Source: an uncultured Lachnospiraceae bacterium
GTDB lineage: Bacteria > Bacillota > Clostridia > Lachnospirales > Lachnospiraceae
Assembly (NCBI GenBank): GCA_948794795.1
Contig: CAQGLR010000011.1
Coordinates: 36,077 to 100,076 of the forward strand
Reading direction: 5' to 3'
DNA length: 64,000 nt
In this document: in pieces, positions 44,110-53,328 of the stretch
Position numbering within the stretch: the first letter of the stretch is position 1
How the letters are laid out: every line of letters begins with the position of its first letter
Notes under the pieces: generated by a model
Database searches by the model: none
Told to the model about the DNA's origin: nothing
The model's input: only the letters and a program-made list of their open reading frames with translations
Position numbers and translations under genes: made by a program

Positions 44110-46059
44110 TTATATATTATTCAAGTATTCTCTTCTATGTTCTGATTTATCCTTGTACATTCTTTTATCTGCTGCACGTATCATATCCTCAATATCAATA
44201 TTATTTGTAAAACTGTTGCAGCACATGCCTGCACTTGCACCAACAGGATATTCTTTGCTATTTATACCATCTGTACTATTTATATTGGACTTAAGTTCTT
44301 TATAAAATCCCTCTGCACTGTATGCATCAGGTGTATCTGCTAGTACAGCACATATAAACTCATCACCGCCAAACCTTGCACATACTGAATCTTCCCCTCC
44401 AGTATTATAAATTGCAGAGGCTATTGTTGTAATTGCAAAATCACCCTCAGCATGTCCAAAATTATCATTTATATATTTCAGCCTGTCAATATCTATTGAA
44501 AATATATAAATATATTTGCCTTTACATGCATACTGCTCTGCCAGCAGGCCAATCTTTTCATAAAAACCTCTTCTATTATATAAACCTGTCATATAATCCT
44601 TTAAATATAAACCTGCAATTTTATTATATGCTTCTTCCAGGTTTTTATTAAGACCTTTAAGGTCTTTATTCATCTGTGTCATTTTGAAATTATATATTAC
44701 ATTGTCAACTGCATGTGTAAGAAACATTGAAAACTCATTGCATCTCTGCAGTGCACGTGCTTTTAATACTGGATAACCTTCGGCAATATACCCGTATACA
44801 TTCCTGCCTGAATTAAACTGGCGTACAATAAGTATATCCACATTATTATCTGCCCACATAACATCATCAAGATGGGGCATAAATTCTTCAATATTAAACT
44901 CTTCACCAATTCTGCCAAAATTATTGTTATGCACATTTAAAATTGTTGTCATCCTGGAATATGTTTCTGTTACTTTACACTGTTCTAATAAATCAGTTTT
45001 AAAACAAGCAAACCTGAAATTCTGGCTCCAGAGGTTTGTATGTTCTGGAATACATTTAACTATATCCATAATATCTTTTTTATCAATCAGGGCCGTAAGC
45101 ATCTGTCCCATAGCTATATTATGCCATGTACAGTCACCTACATCATGCGTAAGTGAAGCTATTACTGTGTTAATTTCGTGCATCGTCTTGTCCTCACATC
45201 CACATGACTGGCTCTTTCTGGTCCTGAAATTAATGTTATAGCTCTCAATATTATCCATGTCTGTCTTTTCCCATCCATCTGTCTGGTTTATAATAAACCT
45301 GGCAGCACCTTTAAAATCAGGCTCACATGTTGTAATAACTGGAAAATGGTATCTGCTGCTTATTGTACCATCAAAACCTGTAACTATAATATCTTCTGGT
45401 ATATTATACCCATGTTCATTCAGCACAGAACATGCCGCTATTGCCATAGTATCATTAGCACATGCTATAGCTTCAAATGGAATTCCTGATTCTAAGAAAC
45501 CTTCAACTGCTTTACGTGCTGGTTTCTCCCAGAAATCACCATAGGCAAGGCGTCCTGGTTCAAATGGTATTCCATTTTCACCAAGAACCTTTTTATAAGC
45601 TTCAATCCTTGCCTCTGAAAAGCTGTTTCCTTTAAACCCTGCAAGCATATTGATTTTTCTGCATCCATGGTGCTTTATAATATGTTGTACCATATTTTCA
45701 AAACCATCATAATAATTAAAGTTAAGGTTTATGCATCCTTCCACATTTCCATCCATTACAAATACAGGTATCCCCTTATCATGCCCCGTCTGCGCAATTT
45801 TATTAATAATCTTCTTATTTTTAAGGGTTTCTGCTAATATAACCAGGGCACTGAAATTAATATATTTTATAAGCTCATATAACTGGTTTTCCCCTTTGTA
45901 GCCATCTGTTTCCTCTTCATCATCTGAATTAGAAGAAAATGCTATAATAAAATAATCTCCAGGCAACCCCTCTTCTTTTAAAGTATTAATAAACTGTATA
46001 GGTATCTGGTTAAAAAGCCTTGCACCGCATACACCAATAATCTTCTTTTTATTATTCAT
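44110..46059 (-). CDS. Periplasmic-binding-domain-like sensor fused to a GGDEF diguanylate cyclase
   Basis: This 649-residue protein joins a LacI-type ligand-binding domain without its DNA-binding head (about 5-290, with FVMDGNVEGCINLNFNYYDG and AIACANDTMAIAACSVLNEH) to a middle region (about 290-465) and a coiled linker. A C-terminal GGDEF domain (about 485-645, TGLYNRRGF, then FGGDEF intact) follows. It has no signal peptide or membrane helix, so it should sense a cytosolic sugar-like ligand and make cyclic di-GMP. The upstream inhibitory-site Arg (RxxD) is not seen. ATG at 46059 follows AGGGA. It ends 35 bases before the Rrf2 start and could be co-transcribed. Confidence 0.9.
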   Translation of the reverse strand: MNNKKKIIGVCGARLFNQIPIQFINTLKEEGLPGDYFIIAFSSNSDDEEETDGYKGENQLYELIKYINFSALVILAETLKNKKIINKIAQTGHDKGIPVFVMDGNVEGCINLNFNYYDGFENMVQHIIKHHGCRKINMLAGFKGNSFSEARIEAYKKVLGENGIPFEPGRLAYGDFWEKPARKAVEGFLESGIPFEAIACANDTMAIAACSVLNEHGYNIPEDIIVTGFDGTISSRYHFPVITTCEPDFKGAARFIINQTDGWEKTDMDNIESYNINFRTRKSQSCGCEDKTMHEINTVIASLTHDVGDCTWHNIAMGQMLTALIDKKDIMDIVKCIPEHTNLWSQNFRFACFKTDLLEQCKVTETYSRMTTILNVHNNNFGRIGEEFNIEEFMPHLDDVMWADNNVDILIVRQFNSGRNVYGYIAEGYPVLKARALQRCNEFSMFLTHAVDNVIYNFKMTQMNKDLKGLNKNLEEAYNKIAGLYLKDYMTGLYNRRGFYEKIGLLAEQYACKGKYIYIFSIDIDRLKYINDNFGHAEGDFAITTIASAIYNTGGEDSVCARFGGDEFICAVLADTPDAYSAEGFYKELKSNINSTDGINSKEYPVGASAGMCCNSFTNNIDIEDMIRAADKRMYKDKSEHRREYLNNI

Positions 46060-46137
46060 GTTTCCCTGCACTTTCTTTTATAAAACTTAGGCAAAACCGG
46101 TATCCACAATCCATATTGCCTTAAAGTTAATCCCTGG

Positions 46138-47487
46138 CTATTTACGTGTTACATCATTTAGCCATTTATATGATTTGTACCTCCACGTTGAAAAAGGTAT
46201 TTTTATAATTTCATCAAAGTAAAGAATAAATGCTACAATAATTGCTGGAAGTTCTAGTATAAAAGCAGCTATAAAACCAAGAACTATTGAAATCCCCCAC
46301 ATAAATGTAACATCAAGGAAAAAACCAAACCTGGTATCACCACCGCCTCTGAATATCCCGACAATAAGTGTTGTGTTATATGCCTGCGCAATTACATAGT
46401 AAGCCATTATAAAAAGCATCACGGAAAGAAGTTTTCTTGCGTCATCTGACAATGTAAGTGCAGAAAGAACAACTGGCCTTACACATAGTATAACTATGCT
46501 GCCCGCAATACCTGTTATAATAGTAAGTTTGATAAAACGTTTCCCATATTCTTTGGCAAGCTCTTTATTTCCTTCACCTATAACCTTGCCAATCATAACA
46601 GCAGCAGAATTGGCAACCCCAAAAGCAACAACTGTAGCAAGGTTCCTGCATACCTGCGCAACTGAATTGGCAGCAGTTGCAGCACTTCCAAGATGCCCAA
46701 GTACTGCTGTCATAGTTGAAAGTCCCAGTCCCCACATAAGCTCATTAGCTATTACTGGTGAGGAAATCTTTAAAAAATCACTTGTAAGTTCCTTGCTCTT
46801 AATTTTAAGATATTCAAAATGGAATGTAAATACATCATTAAATTTTTTATCATAGATTATAATTATAATAAATTCTACAAACCTTGCTGCTACAGTACCT
46901 ATTGCTGCTCCTATTATCCCAAGCTTTGGCAGCCCGAAGTAACCAAAGATAAGCAACAGGTTTACTACTATATTGGTAATTAATGAAGATAAGTATGTTA
47001 TTGAACCTATTATTACTTTCTCCATGCTTCTCATAGAATTCAGGTAAACCATAACAAGTGAATTAGGAATATATGACAAACATACAATCCGGAGATATAA
47101 AGCACCGTTTGCCCTTACCTCACTGTCATTTGTAAAAAGTGACATAAGTACCTGTGGTGCTATAAATGCTGCCAGTGTAAATATTACACCTGTTGCAAAG
47201 GCTGTTTTTATTGCTAACGCAAATATGGTTTCTATAGAACGCATGTCACGTCTGCCCCAGTATTGTGCCATAAGCACAGAAGCTCCTGATGTAACACCAA
47301 AAAGCAGCAGTCCCATTATAAATTGCACTTGTGCGCCTAGTGAAGCTCCTGAAAGCACTTTTTCCCCTATTTTGCCAAGCATAATAACATCAATCGAAGA
47401 AATACCAACATTAATAAGGTTTTGTATTGCCATTGGTATAACCAAGGCTGATGTTCTTCTATAAAAATTTTTACTTTCCTGTGTCAC
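46138..47487 (-). CDS. MATE-family efflux transporter
   Basis: This 449-residue protein has 12 membrane helices in two halves, with MATE features near the start (ALVIPMAIQNLINVGISSID) and VLMAQYWGRRD in the first half. It likely exports cationic compounds in exchange for Na+ or H+. The start is a GTG at 47487 after AGCAGGTAG. The upstream gap is filled by the palindromic repeat, leaving little room for a promoter. Substrate unknown. Confidence 0.92.
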   Translation of the reverse strand: MTQESKNFYRRTSALVIPMAIQNLINVGISSIDVIMLGKIGEKVLSGASLGAQVQFIMGLLLFGVTSGASVLMAQYWGRRDMRSIETIFALAIKTAFATGVIFTLAAFIAPQVLMSLFTNDSEVRANGALYLRIVCLSYIPNSLVMVYLNSMRSMEKVIIGSITYLSSLITNIVVNLLLIFGYFGLPKLGIIGAAIGTVAARFVEFIIIIIYDKKFNDVFTFHFEYLKIKSKELTSDFLKISSPVIANELMWGLGLSTMTAVLGHLGSAATAANSVAQVCRNLATVVAFGVANSAAVMIGKVIGEGNKELAKEYGKRFIKLTIITGIAGSIVILCVRPVVLSALTLSDDARKLLSVMLFIMAYYVIAQAYNTTLIVGIFRGGGDTRFGFFLDVTFMWGISIVLGFIAAFILELPAIIVAFILYFDEIIKIPFSTWRYKSYKWLNDVTRK

Positions 47488-47527
47488 AATACTACCTGCT
47501 TTCTTACTTAATTTTGCCCATTATCCA

Positions 47528-47875
47528 CACACAATGCGTATTTGAAAATTAAATTTATACAAAGATTATATTACTCTGGCATCCCATCCAAATGCAATGT
47601 CATTTAGTTAAGCAGACCCTGATAAACAATGGACTTATGCGTGTTTGAAAATCAAATTTATACAAAGATTATATTACTCTGGCAAATTCCAAATGTTTTA
47701 CCATAAGGCAGCTGTTATGAATACGCTGGTGCTTAAGTCCCGTACTAAATGTTTCGTAGAAACATTGGGACTTTATGCACCATTGCGTATTCATCCAAGC
47801 GGAAGCGTGCTGCTATTGGTAAAACTTTGGAATTGCCAGAGCCGCATAACTTGTAAAATATTTAATTTTCAAACA
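47528..47875. repeat. Dispersed palindromic repeat, complete core with partial second copy
   Basis: A short copy (47528-47605) has only the outer flank (ATTTGAAAATTAAATTTATA), the arm to CTCTGGC and a terminal-repeat start TGTCATTTAGTTAAGCA. The full core follows (47641-47875): GTGTTTGAAAATCAAATTTA, arm CTCTGGCAAATTCC, AAGGCAGCTG, GCTGGTGCTTAAG, apical AATGTTTC/GAAACATT, CTTTATGCACC and closing arm GGAATTGCCAGAG. The last bases, TTTCAAACATG, are shared with the murI stop codon. Confidence 0.85.
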
Positions 47876-48645
47876 TGCCCTAGAAGGAATTTACAGAGTT
47901 CTATCTCTTCCTTTGTATTACGGCTGTTAATGAACTGCACATGCCCAGTATTTTTGTTTTTATTTAACAGTCCTGCTTCTGAAAGCCTGCGTTTCATCTC
48001 CCGTGCAGTACCTTCCCCGCCATCAAATATTAAAACTCCGTTTCCAGCAACTTTTTGTATTGCTGTTTTAACAAATGGATAATGTGTACACCCTAATACT
48101 ATTGAATCAATTTTCTTATGGTTTACAGTCCAGAAAAGTTCTGTCAGGTACTTCTCAAGTTCCATGCCATCAAGTACACCTCTTTCAACAAACTCCATAA
48201 GGCCTGGACATGGCAATGGCACTATATCAGCCCTGTCTTCATACTGGTGCATAAGGTTCTGGAATTTCTCCTGTCTTAGTGTCATTGGCGTTGCCATAAC
48301 AACTATTCTTGAATTGTTTTTATAAAGCACTGCTGGCTTAATGGCTGGTTCTATCCCTACCAGCGGTACATCTGGATACATCTTCCTAAGTACAGCAACA
48401 GCAGCACTTGTCGCTGTATTACATGCAACTACTATAGACTTTGCCCCTTTTTCAAGAAGAAACTGTATATTAGATATTGTAAGCTTTCTTACCTCATCTA
48501 GTGGTTTAGTGCCATATGGCGCATGTATTGAATCACCAAGATAAATATAGTCTTCTTCTGGCATTTGTTTCACAAGCTCCCTAAGTACACTTATGCCACC
48601 TACCCCAGAATCAAATACCCCTACAGGTTTATTACATTCCTCCAT
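47869..48645 (-). CDS. murI: Glutamate racemase
   Basis: This 258-residue enzyme makes D-glutamate for peptidoglycan. It has VGVFDSGVGGISVL, the first catalytic Cys in VVACNTATSAA and the second in IVLGCTHYPFV. ATG at 48645 follows AGGAAAGG; a longer reading adds 16 unsupported residues. The C-terminus ends KFLLG as expected and then His-Val-stop, where GTT TGA belongs to the repeat edge. It sits downstream of the aldolase gene behind a terminator. Confidence 0.96.
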   Translation of the reverse strand: MEECNKPVGVFDSGVGGISVLRELVKQMPEEDYIYLGDSIHAPYGTKPLDEVRKLTISNIQFLLEKGAKSIVVACNTATSAAVAVLRKMYPDVPLVGIEPAIKPAVLYKNNSRIVVMATPMTLRQEKFQNLMHQYEDRADIVPLPCPGLMEFVERGVLDGMELEKYLTELFWTVNHKKIDSIVLGCTHYPFVKTAIQKVAGNGVLIFDGGEGTAREMKRRLSEAGLLNKNKNTGHVQFINSRNTKEEIELCKFLLGHV

Positions 48646-48660
48646 AATAATGCCTTTCCT

Positions 48661-48712
48661 AAATATAATAAACCCTGCAAGCCTGTTACCCAATATGGAT
48701 AAACCTGCAGGG
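48661..48712 (-). terminator. Terminator after the aldolase gene
   Basis: On the minus strand CCCTGCA and TGCAGGG pair across a 26-base loop, followed by TTTATTATATTT. It lies just before the murI start. Confidence 0.6.
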
Positions 48713-48726
48713 CAGATAAATTTACA

Positions 48727-49701
48727 TCAGTCCTTATCAATTATTTCTTTGTAAAATCCTGAATAATCCTTACGTCCTTCTTTCATTGCTGCTATTGCTG
48801 CCCTCGGATGCTGGTTCAGATACCCGGTAAGCAGATAAGGTATATCATATCCCCATTCCATGCCCGACTCTTTTAAAGGAACAATATTATTCTCAATAAA
48901 CTGGATTACAGGAAATAATTTATATTTTGGGTTTTTAAGGAACCCAAGCAGTAACTCCATAGGACAGTTGCCTGCGCCACGTCCCATGCCGCTCATAGTC
49001 GCATCAAGGTAAGATACACCCTGTGCACATGATTCTATTGTATTAGCAAATGCAAGCTGCTGGTTATTATGTGCATGTATACCTATATATTTGTCATACT
49101 TCTCACCTATTTCCATATACTGTTCTGAAATAGTCCTTATTTGTTCAGGATATATAGAGCCATAACTATCTACTATATAAATGCCGTCCACCGGGCTCTG
49201 TCCAAGCATCTCAAGTGATGCTGCTATATCTGATTCCTTGGCATTTGATATTGCCATTATATTACAGGTAGTTTCATAGCCTTTCATATGGGCATCTTCT
49301 ATCATATCCAGCGCTGCTGGCATAGTATTAACATATGTAGCTACACGTATAAGGTCAACAGGACTTTCACTGCGCTCATGTATATCTTCTTTATAATTAC
49401 AACGTCCTACATCTGCCATAATTGCAATTTTTAATTCTGTATTGTTATCACCAACTATACTGCGGATATCTTCATCTGATGAAAATTTCCATTTGCCAAA
49501 GCTCTCTGTATCAAACATTTCTTTGTCAGCACGGTATCCAAATTCCATATAATCAACTTTTGCTTTAACATTTGCTTTATATAAATTTGTTACAAATTCA
49601 TCTGAAAAATAAAAATCATTTACAAGACCGCCATCCCTGATAGTAGCATCTACTACTTTGACATCTGGACGGAATGTTAATAAATTACCTTTTTGTGCCA
49701 T
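48727..49701 (-). CDS. DRE-TIM-type aldolase catalytic-domain protein
   Basis: This 324-residue protein belongs to the HMGL-like/DmpG superfamily. It has the metal-binding VVDATIRDGGLVNDFYF, ADVGRCNYKED, an IYIVDSYGS segment and the HxH pair in GIHAHNNQQLAFAN, followed by GMGRGAGNCPMELLL. It probably cleaves or condenses a 2-oxo acid, similar to 4-hydroxy-2-oxovalerate aldolase; related proteins occur in sugar-modification clusters. The ATG follows GGAGGCAGTGAA. The substrate is not predictable. Confidence 0.85.
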   Translation of the reverse strand: MAQKGNLLTFRPDVKVVDATIRDGGLVNDFYFSDEFVTNLYKANVKAKVDYMEFGYRADKEMFDTESFGKWKFSSDEDIRSIVGDNNTELKIAIMADVGRCNYKEDIHERSESPVDLIRVATYVNTMPAALDMIEDAHMKGYETTCNIMAISNAKESDIAASLEMLGQSPVDGIYIVDSYGSIYPEQIRTISEQYMEIGEKYDKYIGIHAHNNQQLAFANTIESCAQGVSYLDATMSGMGRGAGNCPMELLLGFLKNPKYKLFPVIQFIENNIVPLKESGMEWGYDIPYLLTGYLNQHPRAAIAAMKEGRKDYSGFYKEIIDKD

Positions 49702-49771
49702 TTCACTGCCTCCTTATTATTTTAAGCAATATTGCCATGAAAAACCGTCCTGGCAACTTATTAATTCTATC

Positions 49772-49795
49772 AAAAAAAAGGCTTGTTTACAAGCC
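49772..49795 (-). terminator. Strong terminator downstream of the 6S RNA
   Basis: On the minus strand GGCTTGT and ACAAGCC form a seven-pair stem followed by TTTTTTTT. It lies between the 6S RNA locus and the aldolase gene. Confidence 0.85.
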
Positions 49796-49836
49796 CTCAG
49801 CTGAAAAAAGCAAAAAATCCAAATACAAAATTAATT

Positions 49837-50015
49837 AAAAAGACCCCCAAAATGCCGGTTCCTGAATTTTGAGTCCTAGCATTTAAGCCAGGTGGGCAAC
49901 CGCACTTGTACATCTGCCTTCCACTCAAAGGAGGCCTGGCATCAGTACAAAAATGTAGGAATCCCAATCAATAGTTGTAGGTTCAAAATGTCAGGAGTAT
50001 CGAACACCCCAGGAA
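49837..50015 (-). ncRNA. ssrS: 6S RNA
   Basis: In the minus direction the 430-base gap holds a structured transcript of about 180 nt. The 5' strand CCTGGGGTGTTCG pairs with the 3' strand GGCATTTTGGGGG through Watson-Crick and G-U pairs. Internal segments TTTGTAC and GTACAAG pair. Features typical of Firmicutes 6S are present: a GAACCTACAA stretch on one side of the central bubble and CCCACCTGGCTT on the other. A U-tract (TCTTTTT) ends it and a promoter lies just upstream. 6S binds the vegetative RNA polymerase holoenzyme. The identification is by pattern memory and pairing, not a covariance search. Confidence 0.72.
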
Positions 50016-50023
50016 ATCTTTCT

Positions 50024-50053
50024 ATAATATATAGTATATACATTTTTCATCAA
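50024..50053 (-). promoter_or_regulatory. Promoter of the 6S RNA
   Basis: On the minus strand TTGATG (50048-50053) and TATTAT (50024-50029) lie 18 bases apart. The predicted start near 50016 matches the beginning of the closing stem. Confidence 0.55.
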
Positions 50054-50132
50054 AATTACAACTATAAATTTTTAACAAATAAAAATATTATTACTCTTAA
50101 CAATCCAATAACAGAATTCTAAAACCAGAAGG

Positions 50133-51623
50133 TTATTCATATTCTTCCATTGATGTACACTCATCAAATACAAAGAAAAATGTAGTACCATTTCCCTTTT
50201 CACTCTGTACTGTAAGCTCCCCATTATGTTTTAATGCTATCTGCCTTGCAATCATAAGCCCAAGCCCTGTTCCTTTTTCATTCTGTTTAAGCTTTGATTT
50301 ATAGAACTTTTCAAAAATATATGGAAGCTCTTCTTGTGATATCCCTACACCCTCATCAGCAATGCTTATATAAAGCTTTTCATCTTTTTTATACATCCTT
50401 GTGGTTACTGTCCCATTTTCATGTGAAAATTTAACTGCATTATCTATTATAACAAGGAACATCTGGCGCAGACGCATATAATCCCCAAGCATCATACATG
50501 GGTCATCTTCTGGAAATTCTTCTTTAAACTGTATGTTCTTCTCTTTGCCTATAACCTTCTCGCTTCTGGTTACATCCCCAAATACCTGCATAAGGCTTAC
50601 TGGTTCTTTCTCAACCTGGAAATCAGGGTTCTGCATCTTTGACAATATAAACAAATCCCCTACAAGCCTTTCCATGCCCTGGCACTCCGACAACATACGC
50701 TGGTACATGTCTTCTATTGCACCTGGGTCTGTAACAACACCATCATTAAGGGTTTCTGCATATCCACGTATAACAGTAATTGGTGTCCTTAGCTCATGTG
50801 ATACATTGGCAAAGAAATCCCGTCTTACTTGTTCAAGGTTTGCACGTTCTTTCTCAACATGTCCCAGCTGTTTTGCAAGCCTGGCAAGTGTTATTTCAAT
50901 TCTTCCAAGCTGTGTTTTAGGATTCTTAGGGGGTATAGAAGAATAGTCACCTTTTGAAATCCTGTTTATATTTTTGCTAATCTTTGAAAGAGGCTTTGAA
51001 AGATACTGTGAAAACAGAAAAGCAACAACAAATGATATAATAAATGACAAAAGCAGGCTCATCAAGATAAGGTATGTACCTTTATCAATTCCCATTGTCT
51101 GTTTGTCAATCATGGATATCATCATAACTGCACCACTTACCACACCTGTACTTTTGTTATAAACAGGTACTGCTGTCCTTAATATAACCATGCCATATAT
51201 ATCATCATAACTTGAATTAGAAGAAACCTCCCCTTTAAATGCATTATATATTACATCATACATCTCATCTGTCAGTTTTCCGTCATTAGCATTGGTATAT
51301 TCTACTTCAAGCGGGTTTACTGAGTTTTCATCTGATATTATCCACACATCAGTATTCTCATCTTCCTCTATTTCTTCAATATATGTACTATATTTAAGAA
51401 ACCGTTCTGGCTTTCCATTCTTTTCAAAAACCGCTACCCTGTTTGCAATGGTATGGCCCTGTTTTGTAAGAAGGTCTGTATAAGAATGAAGGTAATTCTG
51501 CCTGTACAGCCTGATAAATATAATACCTGTAAGAAGCCCCGTAAGTACAAGGACAAATGTAAAACATAAATATATTTTAACTGCAATATCATTTTTTATA
51601 ACTTTAAACCATATGTTTTTCAT
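50133..51623 (-). CDS. Sensor histidine kinase, PhoR/WalK-like
   Basis: This 496-residue kinase has an N-terminal helix (about 12-36), an extracellular domain of about 130 residues, a second helix (about 178-205) and a HAMP linker (SKPLSKISKNINRIS). A HisKA H-box (FFANVSHELRTPITVIRGYA) and HATPase motifs (VIIDNAVKFS, then GTGLGLMIARQIA) follow. ATG at 51623 has GAAAGGTG about ten bases upstream; an ATG at 51644 directly follows the regulator stop and cannot be excluded. It is the partner of the regulator at 51645-52346. Confidence 0.93.
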   Translation of the reverse strand: MKNIWFKVIKNDIAVKIYLCFTFVLVLTGLLTGIIFIRLYRQNYLHSYTDLLTKQGHTIANRVAVFEKNGKPERFLKYSTYIEEIEEDENTDVWIISDENSVNPLEVEYTNANDGKLTDEMYDVIYNAFKGEVSSNSSYDDIYGMVILRTAVPVYNKSTGVVSGAVMMISMIDKQTMGIDKGTYLILMSLLLSFIISFVVAFLFSQYLSKPLSKISKNINRISKGDYSSIPPKNPKTQLGRIEITLARLAKQLGHVEKERANLEQVRRDFFANVSHELRTPITVIRGYAETLNDGVVTDPGAIEDMYQRMLSECQGMERLVGDLFILSKMQNPDFQVEKEPVSLMQVFGDVTRSEKVIGKEKNIQFKEEFPEDDPCMMLGDYMRLRQMFLVIIDNAVKFSHENGTVTTRMYKKDEKLYISIADEGVGISQEELPYIFEKFYKSKLKQNEKGTGLGLMIARQIALKHNGELTVQSEKGNGTTFFFVFDECTSMEEYE

Positions 51624-51644
51624 TTGCACAATGCACCTTTCCAT

Positions 51645-52346
51645 TTATACATCACTGTCATTTATCTCAAATTTATATCCGACTCCCCATATTGTCTTAA
51701 TACTCCATGCTGGATGGTCTATTGTGTCAATCTTGGCACGCAGCCTTTTAATATGTGAATCAACTGTCCTGCTGTCACCATAGTAATCATATCCCCACAA
51801 ACTGTCAAGCAGGTTATCCCTGGTAAATACTTTATTAGGGTTGCTTGCAAGTGTCCACATGGTTTCAATCTCTTTCTTGGTAAGAGGTATCTTTTTCTCA
51901 CCAATTGAAAAAGAATATTCCTCGAGGTTCACTGTCATATTATTTACCCTTAATATTGTATCTGGATTCTCTGACACTTCTGTAGCAACAAACCTGCGTA
52001 AAACTGCCCGGAGCCTTGCCATAACCTCACTTGGGCTGAATGGTTTGACTATATAGTCATCTGCACCTATATCCAGTCCCATAATCTTATCATAATCTTC
52101 CCCACGTGCAGTAATAAGTATTATTGGCACACTTGACTTCTTCCGTATGCTTTTGCACACCTCATAACCATCTTTTAACGGCATCATAACATCCAGAAGG
52201 ACAGCTGACGGCTTATGGCTTTCATAAAGCCTCTCTGCTTCAAGGCCATCCTTTGCAACTACTGGCTCATACCCTTCCTTCTTTACATATGCGGAAAGAA
52301 TATCTGTAATGTCTGGATTATCATCTGCTATCAAAATATACTGCAT
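51645..52346 (-). CDS. OmpR-family response regulator
   Basis: This 233-residue regulator has a receiver (ILIADDNPDI, phospho-acceptor in AVLLDVMMPLKDG, Lys in IVKPFSP) and a winged-helix domain (about 130-230, ending KTIWGVGYKFE). ATG at 52346 follows GTGAGGTG by four bases; a longer reading adds 13 residues that do not fit the family. With the HAMP-containing kinase it forms a PhoPR-like pair, possibly for cell-envelope or phosphate control. No regulon target is evident nearby. Confidence 0.94.
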   Translation of the reverse strand: MQYILIADDNPDITDILSAYVKKEGYEPVVAKDGLEAERLYESHKPSAVLLDVMMPLKDGYEVCKSIRKKSSVPIILITARGEDYDKIMGLDIGADDYIVKPFSPSEVMARLRAVLRRFVATEVSENPDTILRVNNMTVNLEEYSFSIGEKKIPLTKKEIETMWTLASNPNKVFTRDNLLDSLWGYDYYGDSRTVDSHIKRLRAKIDTIDHPAWSIKTIWGVGYKFEINDSDV

Positions 52347-52596
52347 ATAACACCTCACTTCTGCATAAAAAACATGCTTTATCATTTAATTTTCTAAATT
52401 AACCGTCTCTTACTGGCCAATTATAACATAAAATTAAGAAATAAATATGGCAAAAAAAGTAATTTATATGACACTATTCTGACATCTATATTTTTTATTA
52501 TTTCTAAACAGTATAGTAGTATATGTGATTAAACTACTTTTTACACAATATTTAATACATAATTTAACTATACTAAAATTATATAAGGAGGCAAAA

Positions 52597-53253
52597 ATGC
52601 GCAAGATAACACGTATCTGTATGCTGGCCCTGCTTATTGCTGCTATGCTTGTTCCTTATGACATGGCCTGTGCATCTTCTGGTACTATTATCAAAAATGC
52701 TGGCAAACCTGTATCTACTTATACTAAACGTGCTGCTTCTACAGAAGAACCATTCCTTAAGAAAAAGGACACTTCTATACTTACTGGCACAAGCAGTACC
52801 CTTACAGTTTATAATGTACCTGATAACAGTGACGTTTCATATAAAAGTTCAGATGAAACTATTCTCACTGTAACTCCAGGAGAGGACAATACTTGTGAAT
52901 TTACTGGTGCTGAAGTAGGCACTGCCGTTATTACGATAAAAATACAGGAACCAGTATTCCTGTTCGTAACTAATACATACACATTAAAGTTCACAGTTGA
53001 AGTCACTCCCAAAGCTGTAAGTGTAAAATTCCGTAAATCCCAGTATTTACTTGATACTGGCGAAAGCAAAAAACTGCAGTATACATTAAAGCCACGCATT
53101 ACAGATGAGATTCCAAAGTTTGAAAGTTCTGACAGCAATATAGTATCCGTTTCTTCTAAAGGCAAAATATATGCAAAAGCAAAGGGTACTGCATATATTA
53201 CTGCCACTATATCAAACGGCAGCTATGACAAATGTAAAGTAACTGTCAGGTAA
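52597..53253 (+). CDS. Secreted protein with bacterial Ig-like (BIG2) domains
   Basis: This 218-residue protein starts at ATG 52597, seven bases after GGAGG. It has a signal peptide (about 1-27, ICMLALLIAAMLVPYDMACA) followed by two Ig-like repeats. The second (about 140-217) has the BIG2 pattern LDTGESKKLQYTLKP, FESSDSNIVSVSSKGKIYA and AKGTAYITATIS. It should be exported and may bind the cell surface or a partner. There is no anchor motif (no LPxTG or lipobox). It is a single gene with a strong terminator. Confidence 0.88.
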   Translation: MRKITRICMLALLIAAMLVPYDMACASSGTIIKNAGKPVSTYTKRAASTEEPFLKKKDTSILTGTSSTLTVYNVPDNSDVSYKSSDETILTVTPGEDNTCEFTGAEVGTAVITIKIQEPVFLFVTNTYTLKFTVEVTPKAVSVKFRKSQYLLDTGESKKLQYTLKPRITDEIPKFESSDSNIVSVSSKGKIYAKAKGTAYITATISNGSYDKCKVTVR

Positions 53254-53286
53254 GTTAACCAGATATAATGTAAATATTAACACATA

Positions 53287-53328
53287 ACAATACCACCAGC
53301 AGTACATGCTGGTGGTATTGTTGTTTTA
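53287..53328. terminator. Bidirectional terminator between the Ig-like and rfbD genes
   Basis: ACAATACCACCAGCA and its perfect complement TGCTGGTGGTATTGT form a 15-pair stem, followed by TGTTTTAC on the plus strand. It lies between convergent genes. Confidence 0.85.

Noticed and set aside
47645..48082. 145-codon plus-strand frame spanning the repeat and the murI end
   Set aside because: Half is repeat sequence that also appears in non-coding copies and half is antisense of murI.
49837..50015. RNase P, tmRNA or SRP RNA as identity of the ncRNA
   Set aside because: Their hallmark motifs are absent, while the long closing stem, central bubble strands and size fit 6S RNA.
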